NCBI GenBank assembly: GCA_943787205.1
Contig: CALSLN010000008.1
Location: 1 to 64,000, forward strand
Source: an uncultured Rhodospirillaceae bacterium
GTDB lineage: Bacteria; Pseudomonadota; Alphaproteobacteria; Rhodospirillales; Rhodospirillaceae
DNA length: 64,000 nucleotides
Reading direction: 5' to 3'
Position 1 is the first letter of the stretch. The number at the start of each line of letters is the position of its first letter. Under the pieces are notes generated by a model. That model was not told the origin of the DNA. It saw only the letters and a program-made list of their open reading frames with translations, and did not search any database. This document shows, piece by piece, positions 26,693-38,454 of this stretch. The position numbers and the translations under genes are program-made.

Positions 26693-27001
26693 AGGCTCAA
26701 CTTGACGCTATGCAAAGTCAACTTGAAGGCCTGATAAAAGATCGGAACTCCTAGTCTAGGAGGGATTTCAGGGCACAATCCCTACCCGGTTTACATTCTC
26801 AGCGTGAAAACCCACACAAAGACATTAAAACCCCCGGTTTAACAAGGTCGCCTCGCTTTACATTTATTTACAATTCGATTGCGGTTTTCGTCCGGACAAA
26901 GCCTTACGTTGGTTCAAATACCTGAGGATAAATACGGCTCAAGGTTGAGCGCCCCCAGGTTGAACGTGGTCCTAGTGAAACCGAGATTTAGGGGTAAATA
27001 C

Positions 27002-27412
27002 ATGTCGCAACCGAACACTGCAGTCGTTGTACCATTGCGTGAACGCACCGAACCCGCCAACCGCGCCAGCGATATCGATAAACATGTTGGTACGCGTATT
27101 AGAGAGCGTCGCATCATGATGGGGCTGAGCCAGCAACAAATGGCCGACATGATTGGTGTCACCTATCAACAAGCTCATAAGTACGAGCGTGGCATTAATC
27201 GGATTTCTGCCGGCCGGCTATACGAAATTACACAGGTTCTCAGTGTACCCGTGAGCTACTTCTTTGATGGACTAGAAGACAACAATGAACAGGTTGTTCC
27301 GCCACGACAACGCATGTGTTTAGAACTTGCACGCAATTTTTCCAGCATTGACAACGAGCGCCATCAAGAAGCCTTGAGTCAAATGGCCCGAGCATTAGCA
27401 GCAGCAACATAA
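27002..27412 (+). CDS. XRE-family helix-turn-helix regulator
   Basis: From ATG 27002 (behind AGGGG) the product is 136 residues with one HTH_3 domain near residues 30-85: VGTRIRERRIMMGLSQQQMA, then GVTYQQAHKYERGINRISA and the dimer segment VSYFFDGL. The frame is open to 26879, but the upstream part has no homology-like character. Proteins of this layout are widespread single-domain regulators in Alphaproteobacteria (the PraR-like group); their targets here are unknown. It is the only gene on the plus strand between phaR and the SUMF1-like gene, with which it converges. Confidence 0.85.
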   Translation: MSQPNTAVVVPLRERTEPANRASDIDKHVGTRIRERRIMMGLSQQQMADMIGVTYQQAHKYERGINRISAGRLYEITQVLSVPVSYFFDGLEDNNEQVVPPRQRMCLELARNFSSIDNERHQEALSQMARALAAAT

Positions 27413-27434
27413 CGCTCGAGATCGCTCCGTCGCT

Positions 27435-28234
27435 TTACGGGGCGGTGGTCTCAGCAGCAAAGTCACGCACCACACGAAACCCGATCGTGTAACTCCACAA
27501 ATTCGGAGCATTGGGTTTTCGCGCCGCTGAGGTTGAGAGAATGGGGACGTAATACCAATCCCCACCCCTAGTGACACGGGCCGGACATACATCCGGCCCG
27601 TTCGCGTTTTTATCGCCGACGTCATGGCGATCGGCCCAACAATCGGCCACCCATTCAGAAACATTGCCGTTCATGTCATGCAAGCCGAAGGCATTGGACG
27701 GGAACTGGGCCACGGGCGCGGCTCCCAGACCACTCCATTCCGTTCCGCAGCGGCGGCAATTGGCATTGCCAACACCCGCCATTTCTCCCCACGGATAACG
27801 CGTCACCGTTCCCGAACGTGCGGCATATTCCCATTCAATTTCTGTCGGCAATCGATATGTAAAACCCGTGCGCCGGCTGAGCCATTCTGCGTAGTCAACG
27901 GCGTCTTGCCAGGAAACATTGATCACGGGTTGCTTACCGCGACCCCACCCGTGATCACTTGTGCCACCCGCACACTCCCCCTCATCAACGCAAACGTCAT
28001 ACTGCGCGAAGGTAGTTTCCGTACGGGCGATCGCGATTCGCTTGGGCATGACCTGATCGTGTGCGGGCCCATATGTCTCTCGTTGATCATCTGCGCCCAT
28101 AATGAAGCGACCAGTAGGAAGAGTGACCATCGTCGGACAATCAGCACAATCCTGGAATACAGGCCCATCACTATCAGGCTGTGTATCCTGCCCCCACGCG
28201 ACAAAAGATAAAAAACAGACCGACGCCAATGTGA

Positions 28235-28250
<16 letters not shown>
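27435..28250 (-). CDS. SUMF1/EgtB/PvdO-fold protein without formylglycine cysteines
   Basis: A 271-residue exported protein (signal peptide ending VAWGQ) with the sulfatase-modifying-factor fold. Motifs include [51 protein letters not shown] and [13 protein letters not shown]. In true formylglycine-generating enzymes a Cys pair lies in the C-terminal segment; here that region reads [17 protein letters not shown] and GFRVV without Cys. It is therefore probably not an FGE, and PvdO-like or carbohydrate/ligand-binding members are better comparisons. The start overlaps the queG stop by 16 bases. No sulfatase is nearby. Confidence 0.82.
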
Positions 28251-31510
<3,260 letters not shown>

Positions 31511-31633
31511 GAGAGTCTGTTCAGGCTCCTGAGGACATAGGGTTGCCATAGTTATGCAATAGATGGCGGTTTATAGACTGCTGAGCGATAGATTGGAATG
31601 AACGGCACACTATCACTATGATGCACGAGTAGT

Positions 31634-32149
31634 TTGAAAGGGTCTTCTTTGGACTGGTTGTTACAGAAACTCGATATGTTGCTCGGCGCCGGTTTCGCTG
31701 CCGCCGTCGGCATGGCCGCATCGCAAACTCAGGCTTTCATGAATCAATACCTCCAGAGGCTCGGCGGCCACCTGGACGAAGCGCAACTGAATCTGGACCG
31801 CATTACGACGGGCGTCCGGTATCAAACGATGAGCGATACGGTGCGGCGGGAGCTTGAAGCAGATGCCACGTTACGCGTCGGCGAACTGCAAACCTCGTAT
31901 GACGCCATTGCCAACGCAGGATTGTTCTCACGTCCCTATGCTCTATTGAGAACGGCGGACGACGCAATCGTCGCCGGTACGTGGGCTGACTTCGTGCCGT
32001 CAGTCCCCCTAGATACAAATGCCCTCATCTATATTGGTGTCGGGATCGTACTGGCGCTGGTCGCCTATGAAATCGTCAAATTCCCGATCACATATGTGCT
32101 AGGTCAACCGAGGCGGCGCAAATTTAGAAAGCGTGGCGTCGCACAATAA
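31634..32149 (+). CDS. DUF2937-family membrane protein
   Basis: About 170 residues with an N-terminal transmembrane segment (MLLGAGFAAAVGMAAS) and a C-terminal one (LIYIGVGIVLALVAYEIVKF). Between them is the family signature FMNQYLQRLGGHLDEA, a Gln-rich helix, and a helical soluble part. DUF2937 proteins are inner-membrane proteins of unknown function. The first in-frame start is TTG 31634; TTG 31649 behind AAAGGG is an alternative with a better ribosome site. The frame is divergent from queA by 124 bases. Confidence 0.7.
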   Translation: MKGSSLDWLLQKLDMLLGAGFAAAVGMAASQTQAFMNQYLQRLGGHLDEAQLNLDRITTGVRYQTMSDTVRRELEADATLRVGELQTSYDAIANAGLFSRPYALLRTADDAIVAGTWADFVPSVPLDTNALIYIGVGIVLALVAYEIVKFPITYVLGQPRRRKFRKRGVAQ

Positions 32150-32236
32150 GCTAGAACGGCAAGACCAGCGCGACGGAGCCTTACTCGGCGCCCACCGACG
32201 CGGCAACTCACTCGTAGACCAGGACCTAGCCCAACC

Positions 32237-32905
32237 ATGATCGAACTTCTCACCGCACGCACGCCAAATGGATACAAGGTTTCCATCGCCCTTGAGGAAA
32301 TGGAATTGCCGTACACGGTTACGACAATCAGCCTTAAAGAGAAGGAACAGAAAGAGCCGGGATTCCTCGCACTCAATCCAAACGGTCGCATACCCGTTAT
32401 TATTGATCACGACGCAGACGACTTTGCCGTGTTCGAATCTGGCGCCATTCTGGTTTACTTAGCTGAAAAAACTGGCCTGCTCATGCCTAGCGATGTGAAG
32501 GGCCGCTCCCTAGTTATGCAGTGGCTCATGTTTCAGATGGGTGGCGTTGGCCCCATGATGGGACAGGCAAACGTTTTCTTCCGTTACTTCCCAGAGAAAA
32601 TTCCTCAAGCAATTGCGCGCTATCAAAATGAAAGCCGCCGACTCATTGAAGTTCTTGATTCCCACCTTGCGAACAACGAATGGCTCGCGGGAGACTTCTC
32701 GATAGCCGACATCGCCAATTGGGCTTGGGTTCGCACCCACGAATGGTCAGGGGTATCAATGGATGGCTTAGATCATGTGAAGCGGTGGCACGAAACCATA
32801 GCCTTGCGGCCAGCGTGTCAGCGCGGCGTAGAAGTGCCAGAAAAACGCGAAGAGGTCGCACCAGAAGATCTGATCAAAGCGGGACAGGGAATGGTAACAA
32901 CTTAG
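32237..32905 (+). CDS. Glutathione S-transferase family protein (Nu/YfcG-like)
   Basis: A 222-residue two-domain GST. The N-terminal thioredoxin-like domain has [27 protein letters not shown] and the Glu-Ser pair in VFESGAIL that binds the glutamyl part of GSH. The C-terminal helical domain has [14 protein letters not shown], the conserved N-capping box. The pattern TPNGxK at the active site resembles YfcG/YghU disulfide-bond oxidoreductases rather than classic detoxifying GSTs. It is separated by 87 bases from DUF2937 on the same strand, and converges on the subtilase gene. Confidence 0.88.
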   Translation: MIELLTARTPNGYKVSIALEEMELPYTVTTISLKEKEQKEPGFLALNPNGRIPVIIDHDADDFAVFESGAILVYLAEKTGLLMPSDVKGRSLVMQWLMFQMGGVGPMMGQANVFFRYFPEKIPQAIARYQNESRRLIEVLDSHLANNEWLAGDFSIADIANWAWVRTHEWSGVSMDGLDHVKRWHETIALRPACQRGVEVPEKREEVAPEDLIKAGQGMVTT

Positions 32906-32936
32906 GGACAGATCAACGCTCAGATAAAGAGCGCCC

Positions 32937-35075
32937 TTAACTGTTGTTTCCTAGTGCACATTTCGCAGACATATCAGTCAACACAGCCGACCTGGCATTG
33001 CGGATCGTATGCTGCAAATAACCATTAAAATCGCTGGCCAGCTCTACGTTCAGGTGAACCGGCAGGTCATCGAGCACAACCAGAGACCCTTCGGCAAGTT
33101 CGATGCCATCAATGATCTCAGCCATCGAGGCCTCGTAGGCCGCGCCGGCCTCAATGGATGGACTCACCCACTGCCCGACGGACTCGCCCGTCGTCGCGTT
33201 AAAGACTTCAAGCGCAGCACTGCTGGTGGCGGCCCCATCGTTATAGACCCGCACCGATGACGGATACTGCAAGATGGATGGGTTGTGAACATTGAGAAGT
33301 GAACGTTCACCGCCCGTAACGCCATCAGAACAACTCGTCATGTTCGACAGCACACCTGCCGTTTGCTGCCACAGAACGTGTTGCATTGACCCATCAAAAC
33401 CAGATTCAACAACCAAGTTATAATAAGTTCGATCGTCCCGTGCGATGACCGTATCAGCAACAGCTTCAGTTTCCAGGCGACCAACGTTGAATTGGAACGA
33501 CGCGTGCGCTGGAATGTTAGGGCTAGTCCAGCGGCCCAGTTGAGCCCCCGTCTCTGCATCACGTAACGTGACACGGGCGCGCCCGGCCTCAGATGAAGAA
33601 TTATGCAGACGGATAAACGCCTCGCCGACGCCAGTTGTGCGAGAGCCAATCACGTTGTTAAACACTTTAATGTTGATGCCTTGAAGCTCAAGAATAGCCT
33701 TATGAACCTGAAGTCTCGGCAGAGTGAAGTTCTGTCCCGTTCTCGATACATCCAAGCCCGTCGCAGCAATTGCATTATCAATCTCGTCTACCGTCGCCTG
33801 CTCAAGCGCTGAGCGAATCACGGCGTACGCTCCTGCAACATGCGGGGCCGCCATTGATGTGCCGCTACGAGAGATCAATCCGCCGTCAGGATCTGCTGCC
33901 CGGACATTAACGCCTGGCGCCATCACGTTCATAAACGAGGCAAAATTTGAGAAAGACGCAATGCTCGTGCCGTCGTTTGTGGCACCAACCGCAACGGCCG
34001 AAGAAATACAAGCCGGTGCGTTAATCGCACCATTCGAACCCTGATTGCCAGCCGCCACCGTTGTGACAACACCCTTGTCACGCAACATATCGATGACAAG
34101 CTTGCGAGGATCTGAATCACAGGGCCCAGCATTCGATCCACCACCAAGACTCAGGTTAACAGCAACCACATGGAACGCTTCGGCGTTTTCGTTGACATAA
34201 TTCAGAGCCTCAAGGACTGCCAAAGAGTCAGTCAACTCACAGGGGGCAGGATCAGGGTCGCAAACACTCTCACTGCTGACTTCAGAGAAAACATCGATCG
34301 GCATCAATTGTGCTGCCCGCGCCACGCCAAAATTTGTGCCGTCATTGCCGACGGCAATTGAGGCGACGTGGGTCCCATGGTCACATCTATCGGAACCGAA
34401 CGGGCAGTTCGATGCTGCACCAGGACCAATTTCAGGCGTCTGTCCCGACGGGCATTGGGTAACCGTATCCCCGCCAAACGTCGCGGAAAAACAAGCCGCC
34501 CCAACGGCTTTGCCTGAAAGCATGGCGTGGTTTGTCGCAATACCGCCATCAATCACGGCGACCGTCAGGTCTTCACCCAGAAATCCCCGCGCCCACGCAT
34601 CCTCGACATCCATCGAAAGGACAGACGACGCCAATGACGCCCCCTCTGTTGCTAAAGACGTTTCAGTCTTCGCTTTGCGCTCTACGATGACCGGATAGAC
34701 ACCAGCGACGCCATCTAGAGTGAGGAGGTCACCTAATTTTTCACGATCAACTTGAAGGCCCACAAAGGGCAAGCTGGAAAAAGATTGCTCAACGACGAGG
34801 TCACGCTGCACCATCGCCGCTTCAATACGCTCGCGCATTTGACGGACAGCAACTTGCTGTCCAGATACGGAGGACGCCAGCGCCCATGATTGACCCTGTG
34901 AGGCTTCTTTCATGCGCACGATCACACGAGCATGACCGGCGGTTTCTATCTGGCTTAAAATACTCTCGAGCTGGGCCTGGGCAGGGCTAACCGCCATCGC
35001 CATAGGCATCAAGACGACGCCCCACTTGATGGAACGGGCGATCGAGCCCTTCAAGAATGTTGTCCAATGCTTCAT
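32937..35075 (-). CDS. Secreted S8-family serine peptidase (subtilase)
   Basis: A 712-residue extracellular protease precursor. It has a signal peptide (ending SPAQAQ), an inhibitor-I9-like propeptide to about residue 135, then the catalytic domain with Asp in VAVIDGGIA, His in HGTHVASIAVG and Ser in GTSMAAPHVAGA, and Asn oxyanion region AAGNQGSNG. About 200 residues after the catalytic part look like a beta-rich C-terminal extension (VFNNVIGSRTTG). All three triad residues are intact. The product is probably secreted or bound to the outer surface; no dedicated secretion system is beside it. A promoter candidate lies upstream. Confidence 0.92.
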   Translation of the reverse strand: MKHWTTFLKGSIARSIKWGVVLMPMAMAVSPAQAQLESILSQIETAGHARVIVRMKEASQGQSWALASSVSGQQVAVRQMRERIEAAMVQRDLVVEQSFSSLPFVGLQVDREKLGDLLTLDGVAGVYPVIVERKAKTETSLATEGASLASSVLSMDVEDAWARGFLGEDLTVAVIDGGIATNHAMLSGKAVGAACFSATFGGDTVTQCPSGQTPEIGPGAASNCPFGSDRCDHGTHVASIAVGNDGTNFGVARAAQLMPIDVFSEVSSESVCDPDPAPCELTDSLAVLEALNYVNENAEAFHVVAVNLSLGGGSNAGPCDSDPRKLVIDMLRDKGVVTTVAAGNQGSNGAINAPACISSAVAVGATNDGTSIASFSNFASFMNVMAPGVNVRAADPDGGLISRSGTSMAAPHVAGAYAVIRSALEQATVDEIDNAIAATGLDVSRTGQNFTLPRLQVHKAILELQGINIKVFNNVIGSRTTGVGEAFIRLHNSSSEAGRARVTLRDAETGAQLGRWTSPNIPAHASFQFNVGRLETEAVADTVIARDDRTYYNLVVESGFDGSMQHVLWQQTAGVLSNMTSCSDGVTGGERSLLNVHNPSILQYPSSVRVYNDGAATSSAALEVFNATTGESVGQWVSPSIEAGAAYEASMAEIIDGIELAEGSLVVLDDLPVHLNVELASDFNGYLQHTIRNARSAVLTDMSAKCALGNNS

Positions 35076-35412
35076 ATCAGTCGCTTACCACTCACTCATA
35101 CGCAGCTAAACAACGCAGAAATGCGCGTTACGGTCTTTCCGTCGCGCGCCAACACCAGGTCTAACGTGTCCCAATCCTTCGGACCGGGGTCTCATGTGAT
35201 CGCCCACAATATGGACCAAGACAGGGCCTCATGTCTACAAACGCCAAGATTGAAGTCAAATATCTCTTTTTATAGCAATGACTTAACAGTTTATCCTTAA
35301 GGAAAAACTAGGACAATAAAGACGTAAAACTCTAAAATATGACCCAAAATCGGAGACTCGGGCCGATCAAACCGGTCCCGTAGCGCCATCTCGCCACCAT
35401 ACGGAAACCAGA
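35076..35412. other. Intergenic region between subtilase and GT-C-like gene
   Basis: A 337-base non-coding stretch, with an AT-rich core around 35255-35345. It holds a candidate minus-strand promoter (35232-35259) for the subtilase. I see no RNA gene, strong hairpin or credible ORF. The 3' end of the membrane-protein gene lies at its right edge. Confidence 0.5.
35232..35259 (-). promoter_or_regulatory. Candidate sigma-70 promoter of the subtilase
   Basis: Read on the minus strand, TTGACT (35259-35254) and TAGACA (35237-35232) are separated by 16 bases; a TG lies directly before the -10 as in extended -10 promoters. The leader would be roughly 150 bases. Match quality is fair, spacing slightly short. 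Confidence 0.35.
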
Positions 35413-36513
35413 CTAGGGGCGGCTAACGAGCTGATCGTAGGGAAACCCTGACAAGTCGATCGGCCCCATAATCACCCAAAAACAGCTGTACATAACCACG
35501 GGCAGAACAATCCAAACCCACACGGACTGGATTGATGGCATCACAAACCGTATCCACAGGACCATAGGCAGCGATGCGAGCAGGCCCAAAATAAGAACCG
35601 CATTGAATGAAACGCGCAAATCTAAACTCGAAGACGCTGACTGAAGAACCAACCATACAAGGGCGATTAGAAACGCGACCCCAATACGTATACTCCGACG
35701 AACGATCGACGGGCCCATCTTTAGACGAAGCGTCTCTGACCGCCAAAGCGCGAAAGCGCTAAAACAAAGCGCCACCCACAACATGGAAAAGGGACGCAAG
35801 AGACCGGCCTGCACTATTGAACTCTGAGCAACACTCCAGTCCAACGGGAACAAGTCTTGCGGGGAAACTGAATAATAGACGCTTTGGATAATAAGCAATG
35901 CGACTGCGATGCTAGCTGAACGAATCCAGAAACGTTTCCCTAAGCCTTCTCCCGAAAGTAGAACCGCACCAGCAAGGACAAGGCCAAAGCCAGCCGTATC
36001 GAGAAAAGGTAGTAGGCCGAAAACAACCCCGACAATGACCGCCGAGATATTCGTCTGAGACTGGCCACGGTTTGTCCCGTACATCACACCCAACATAAAG
36101 ACCGCCGATAGCAGAGCATGAGGTGTAGACAACCCAAACGTAAACGCGGTTTGAGGAAACAAAATCAATCCAAGTGGCATCACAGCCCCAGAAATATAAT
36201 CCCCCGACCAGGCAACACAGACCCGCGCGAGCGCAAGCGCAGCGATGGCTGCGCTCACAATAGACAATGACCGGCCCGTGAATTCTGAGGGGCCGAAAGA
36301 AGCCTGCCAGAGGTTAAGAATTATCGCATACGTCGGCGCAACGTTAGGGTCGCTAAGATACAGCGCCTCAAATGCGTGTCCGCCGACACCAGTAGCAAAA
36401 AACAGAATATGCCCAACGAACGTAAACGTAATGGCGCCAAACAGAATAAGGGCAACGGTGATATTTCCGTCGACACCGGATCTATCATCTGCGTCAGCTT
36501 GATCGTGAGTCAT
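35413..36513 (-). CDS. Polytopic membrane protein, GT-C glycosyltransferase-like
   Basis: From ATG 36513 the product is 366 residues with nine to ten hydrophobic helices. The first large loop holds FEALYLSDPNVAPTYAIIL and FTGRSLSIVSAAIAAL, which resembles the N-terminal part of family-39/PMT-type (GT-C) glycosyltransferases. The usual acidic pair in the first loop is reduced to a Glu-Ala-Leu-Tyr-Leu-Ser-Asp arrangement. Function is not established; transfer of a sugar from a polyprenyl carrier is one possibility, and the next gene is a sugar aminotransferase on the other strand. The start at 36603 would add an atypical Pro/Cys-rich part. Confidence 0.55.
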   Translation of the reverse strand: MTHDQADADDRSGVDGNITVALILFGAITFTFVGHILFFATGVGGHAFEALYLSDPNVAPTYAIILNLWQASFGPSEFTGRSLSIVSAAIAALALARVCVAWSGDYISGAVMPLGLILFPQTAFTFGLSTPHALLSAVFMLGVMYGTNRGQSQTNISAVIVGVVFGLLPFLDTAGFGLVLAGAVLLSGEGLGKRFWIRSASIAVALLIIQSVYYSVSPQDLFPLDWSVAQSSIVQAGLLRPFSMLWVALCFSAFALWRSETLRLKMGPSIVRRSIRIGVAFLIALVWLVLQSASSSLDLRVSFNAVLILGLLASLPMVLWIRFVMPSIQSVWVWIVLPVVMYSCFWVIMGPIDLSGFPYDQLVSRP

Positions 36514-36722
36514 GAGCGGATGGTAGCTCCAATTGAGATCGTGACGCCTCGGTGGCATTATGAAGGTGATTGGAGAGTGACATGGGCACCGCCTCCCTAG
36601 CAAGAAAGCGGCACACCCGACCCTATCAATGCTCCGCGTCCGTTGACGCCTCGATGTCGATCAGGCACACCGATAGGAAGAGCCCGTTCTACGATCGAAC
36701 ATGATTGAAGTGCTTCTGTAAT

Positions 36723-37904
36723 ATGACCGAATTAGACTCAGTTTTGGCACCCTGGCCATTCCACGCAGAGGACGAGATAGAGGCTACCGCTTCTGTCTTA
36801 CGGTCCGGCAAGGTAAACTACCGCACGGGAGAGGAAGGCAAGAGTTTTGAAGCAGAGTATGCGGCTGCGACAGGATCTAAACACGCCTTAGCCGTTGCGA
36901 ACGGTACCGCGGCCCTAGAACTCGCCCTGGCCGCCCTTGAAATAGGCCCAGGCGACGAAGTCGTTGTACCCGCCAGGACTTTTATCGCAACAGCATCTGC
37001 CGTGGTGCGATGCGGCGCCACCCCAGTGATTGCAGATATCGATCCTATTTCTCAGAACCTGAACGCTGAAGCATTATCCGCTGTCCTTAGTGACCGAAGC
37101 CGGGCCGTCATTCCGGTTCACCTCGCTGGATGGCCGGCAGATATGGATGAAATTCTTGCCGTCGCAAATGCGTCTGGCCTGGCTGTCATCGAAGATTGTG
37201 CGCAAGCACACGGAGCGCTCTACAAGGGACAAGCTGTTGGCACCCTTGGCGACATCGGTTGCTTTTCTTTCTGTCAGGACAAAATCATCTCAACTGGAGG
37301 GGAAGGCGGGCTCACCCTGACCAGCAATCCAGCTTTATATAAGCGCATGTGGTCCTTGCGAGACCACGGATGGGATTTCGATCGCGCGCATCAGACAGAG
37401 ACAAGCCCTGGATTTAAATGGCTGGTTGATAGCTTTTCGACCAATTGGCGATTGACGGAAACACAGTCTGCAATTGGCCGCCTGCAACTTCGAAAACTGG
37501 ATGGCTGGATTGAGACGCGCCGACAAAACGCTGCGGCTCTCGCGGCAGCAGTCACAGACCTTCCCTGCCTAATAGAGTCGACTCCACCGGAAACCGTCAG
37601 ACACAGTTTCTATAAATTCTATGTCCAAGTTAACCCCGAAGCCTTAGCGAATAATTGGACTAGAGATCGGATTGTGGACGAGTTGGCCGTACTCGGCGTA
37701 CCAGCTAGAGCGGGAGCTTGTCCCGACATATCAAATGAGAGTGCGTTCGCGACGGCATCCATTAACACATCTAACCCCAGACCGAATGCCGCGAAAATTT
37801 CTAATAGGACAATCATGCTCCCAGTTCACCCGACTCTCACACCGGGCAATATGTCCTTCATGGCCGACGCATTGCGGTCGGTCATTAAAACCGCTTGCCG
37901 CTAG
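36723..37904 (+). CDS. DegT/DnrJ/EryC1/StrS-family sugar aminotransferase
   Basis: A 393-residue PLP enzyme from ATG 36723. The PLP lysine is in FCQDKIISTGGEGG; other family motifs are AVANGTAALELALAAL, VVVPARTFIATA, VIEDCAQAHGA and the C-terminal SHS-like region. The family transaminates nucleotide-linked keto-sugars for LPS, S-layer or antibiotic sugars. The typical Phe-His before the lysine is Phe-Cys here. Upstream TTG 36705 is a weaker start. No nucleotide-sugar dehydratase accompanies it in the window. Confidence 0.85.
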   Translation: MTELDSVLAPWPFHAEDEIEATASVLRSGKVNYRTGEEGKSFEAEYAAATGSKHALAVANGTAALELALAALEIGPGDEVVVPARTFIATASAVVRCGATPVIADIDPISQNLNAEALSAVLSDRSRAVIPVHLAGWPADMDEILAVANASGLAVIEDCAQAHGALYKGQAVGTLGDIGCFSFCQDKIISTGGEGGLTLTSNPALYKRMWSLRDHGWDFDRAHQTETSPGFKWLVDSFSTNWRLTETQSAIGRLQLRKLDGWIETRRQNAAALAAAVTDLPCLIESTPPETVRHSFYKFYVQVNPEALANNWTRDRIVDELAVLGVPARAGACPDISNESAFATASINTSNPRPNAAKISNRTIMLPVHPTLTPGNMSFMADALRSVIKTACR

Positions 37905-37944
37905 GGGCCACCGAACTTGTAAGCAAAGACTTTGGGATTGTGCG

Positions 37945-38421
37945 TTAAGGCTCTGGACTACTGAACACTGGGACAGCAGCATAATCTGAAGCGCCCTTCA
38001 GCATACGCTTGCGTACGAAGGCTTTCTCAATGGACGCAATCAGCGCGCCTTGAGAGACGGGCTTAATGATATAACCGTCTACGTCTAACGCTAGCGCCGA
38101 CTTAACAACCTCTTCTTCACCAAAACCCGTCAGCATAAGAAAACGGAGGTTGCGGCTAACCCCTAAATTCGTCCCGACCCGGATTTTTTGCAGCAACTCA
38201 AGCCCGGTCACAGGCTCCATCTGGTGATCTGAGATAATGCAATCAACCTTTACATTAGGGTCTGTCAAAACATTCTGCGCTTCTTGAGCGGATTTACATT
38301 TGTGCACTTTTTTTGCACCCGCGCTCGTTACCAACGCAGCGATGAGATTAAGAATCGCCGATTCATCATCAACAATTACAAATGTATGCGCAGAAAAATC
38401 TAACTTTGGCACCGCAACCAT
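37945..38421 (-). CDS. Single-domain response regulator (CheY-like)
   Basis: From ATG 38421 the product is 158 residues with one receiver domain: acidic pocket FVIVDDESAIL, phosphoacceptor in CIISDHQMEPVTG, Thr in MLTGFGEEE and Lys in YIIKPVS. There is no output domain, so it likely relays the phosphoryl group or binds a partner. It lies 33 bases downstream of the hybrid kinase stop on the same strand, and the pair is probably one phosphorelay. It converges with the aminotransferase. Confidence 0.9.
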   Translation of the reverse strand: MVAVPKLDFSAHTFVIVDDESAILNLIAALVTSAGAKKVHKCKSAQEAQNVLTDPNVKVDCIISDHQMEPVTGLELLQKIRVGTNLGVSRNLRFLMLTGFGEEEVVKSALALDVDGYIIKPVSQGALIASIEKAFVRKRMLKGASDYAAVPVFSSPEP

Positions 38422-38454
38422 GCTGACCAATCCCCCATCTCAGTCGAATTTCAA

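Noticed and set aside
26821..26845. CtrA-box-like pair of TTAA sites before the XRE regulator
   Set aside because: The spacing is ten bases, not the seven of CtrA boxes.
27624..28211. 195-codon plus-strand frame opposite the SUMF1-like gene
   Set aside because: It mirrors a conserved coding sequence and has no recognisable domain.
32916..32932. Hairpin CGCTC-AGATAAA-GAGCG after the GST gene
   Set aside because: Five pairs without a T-run are too weak to call a terminator.
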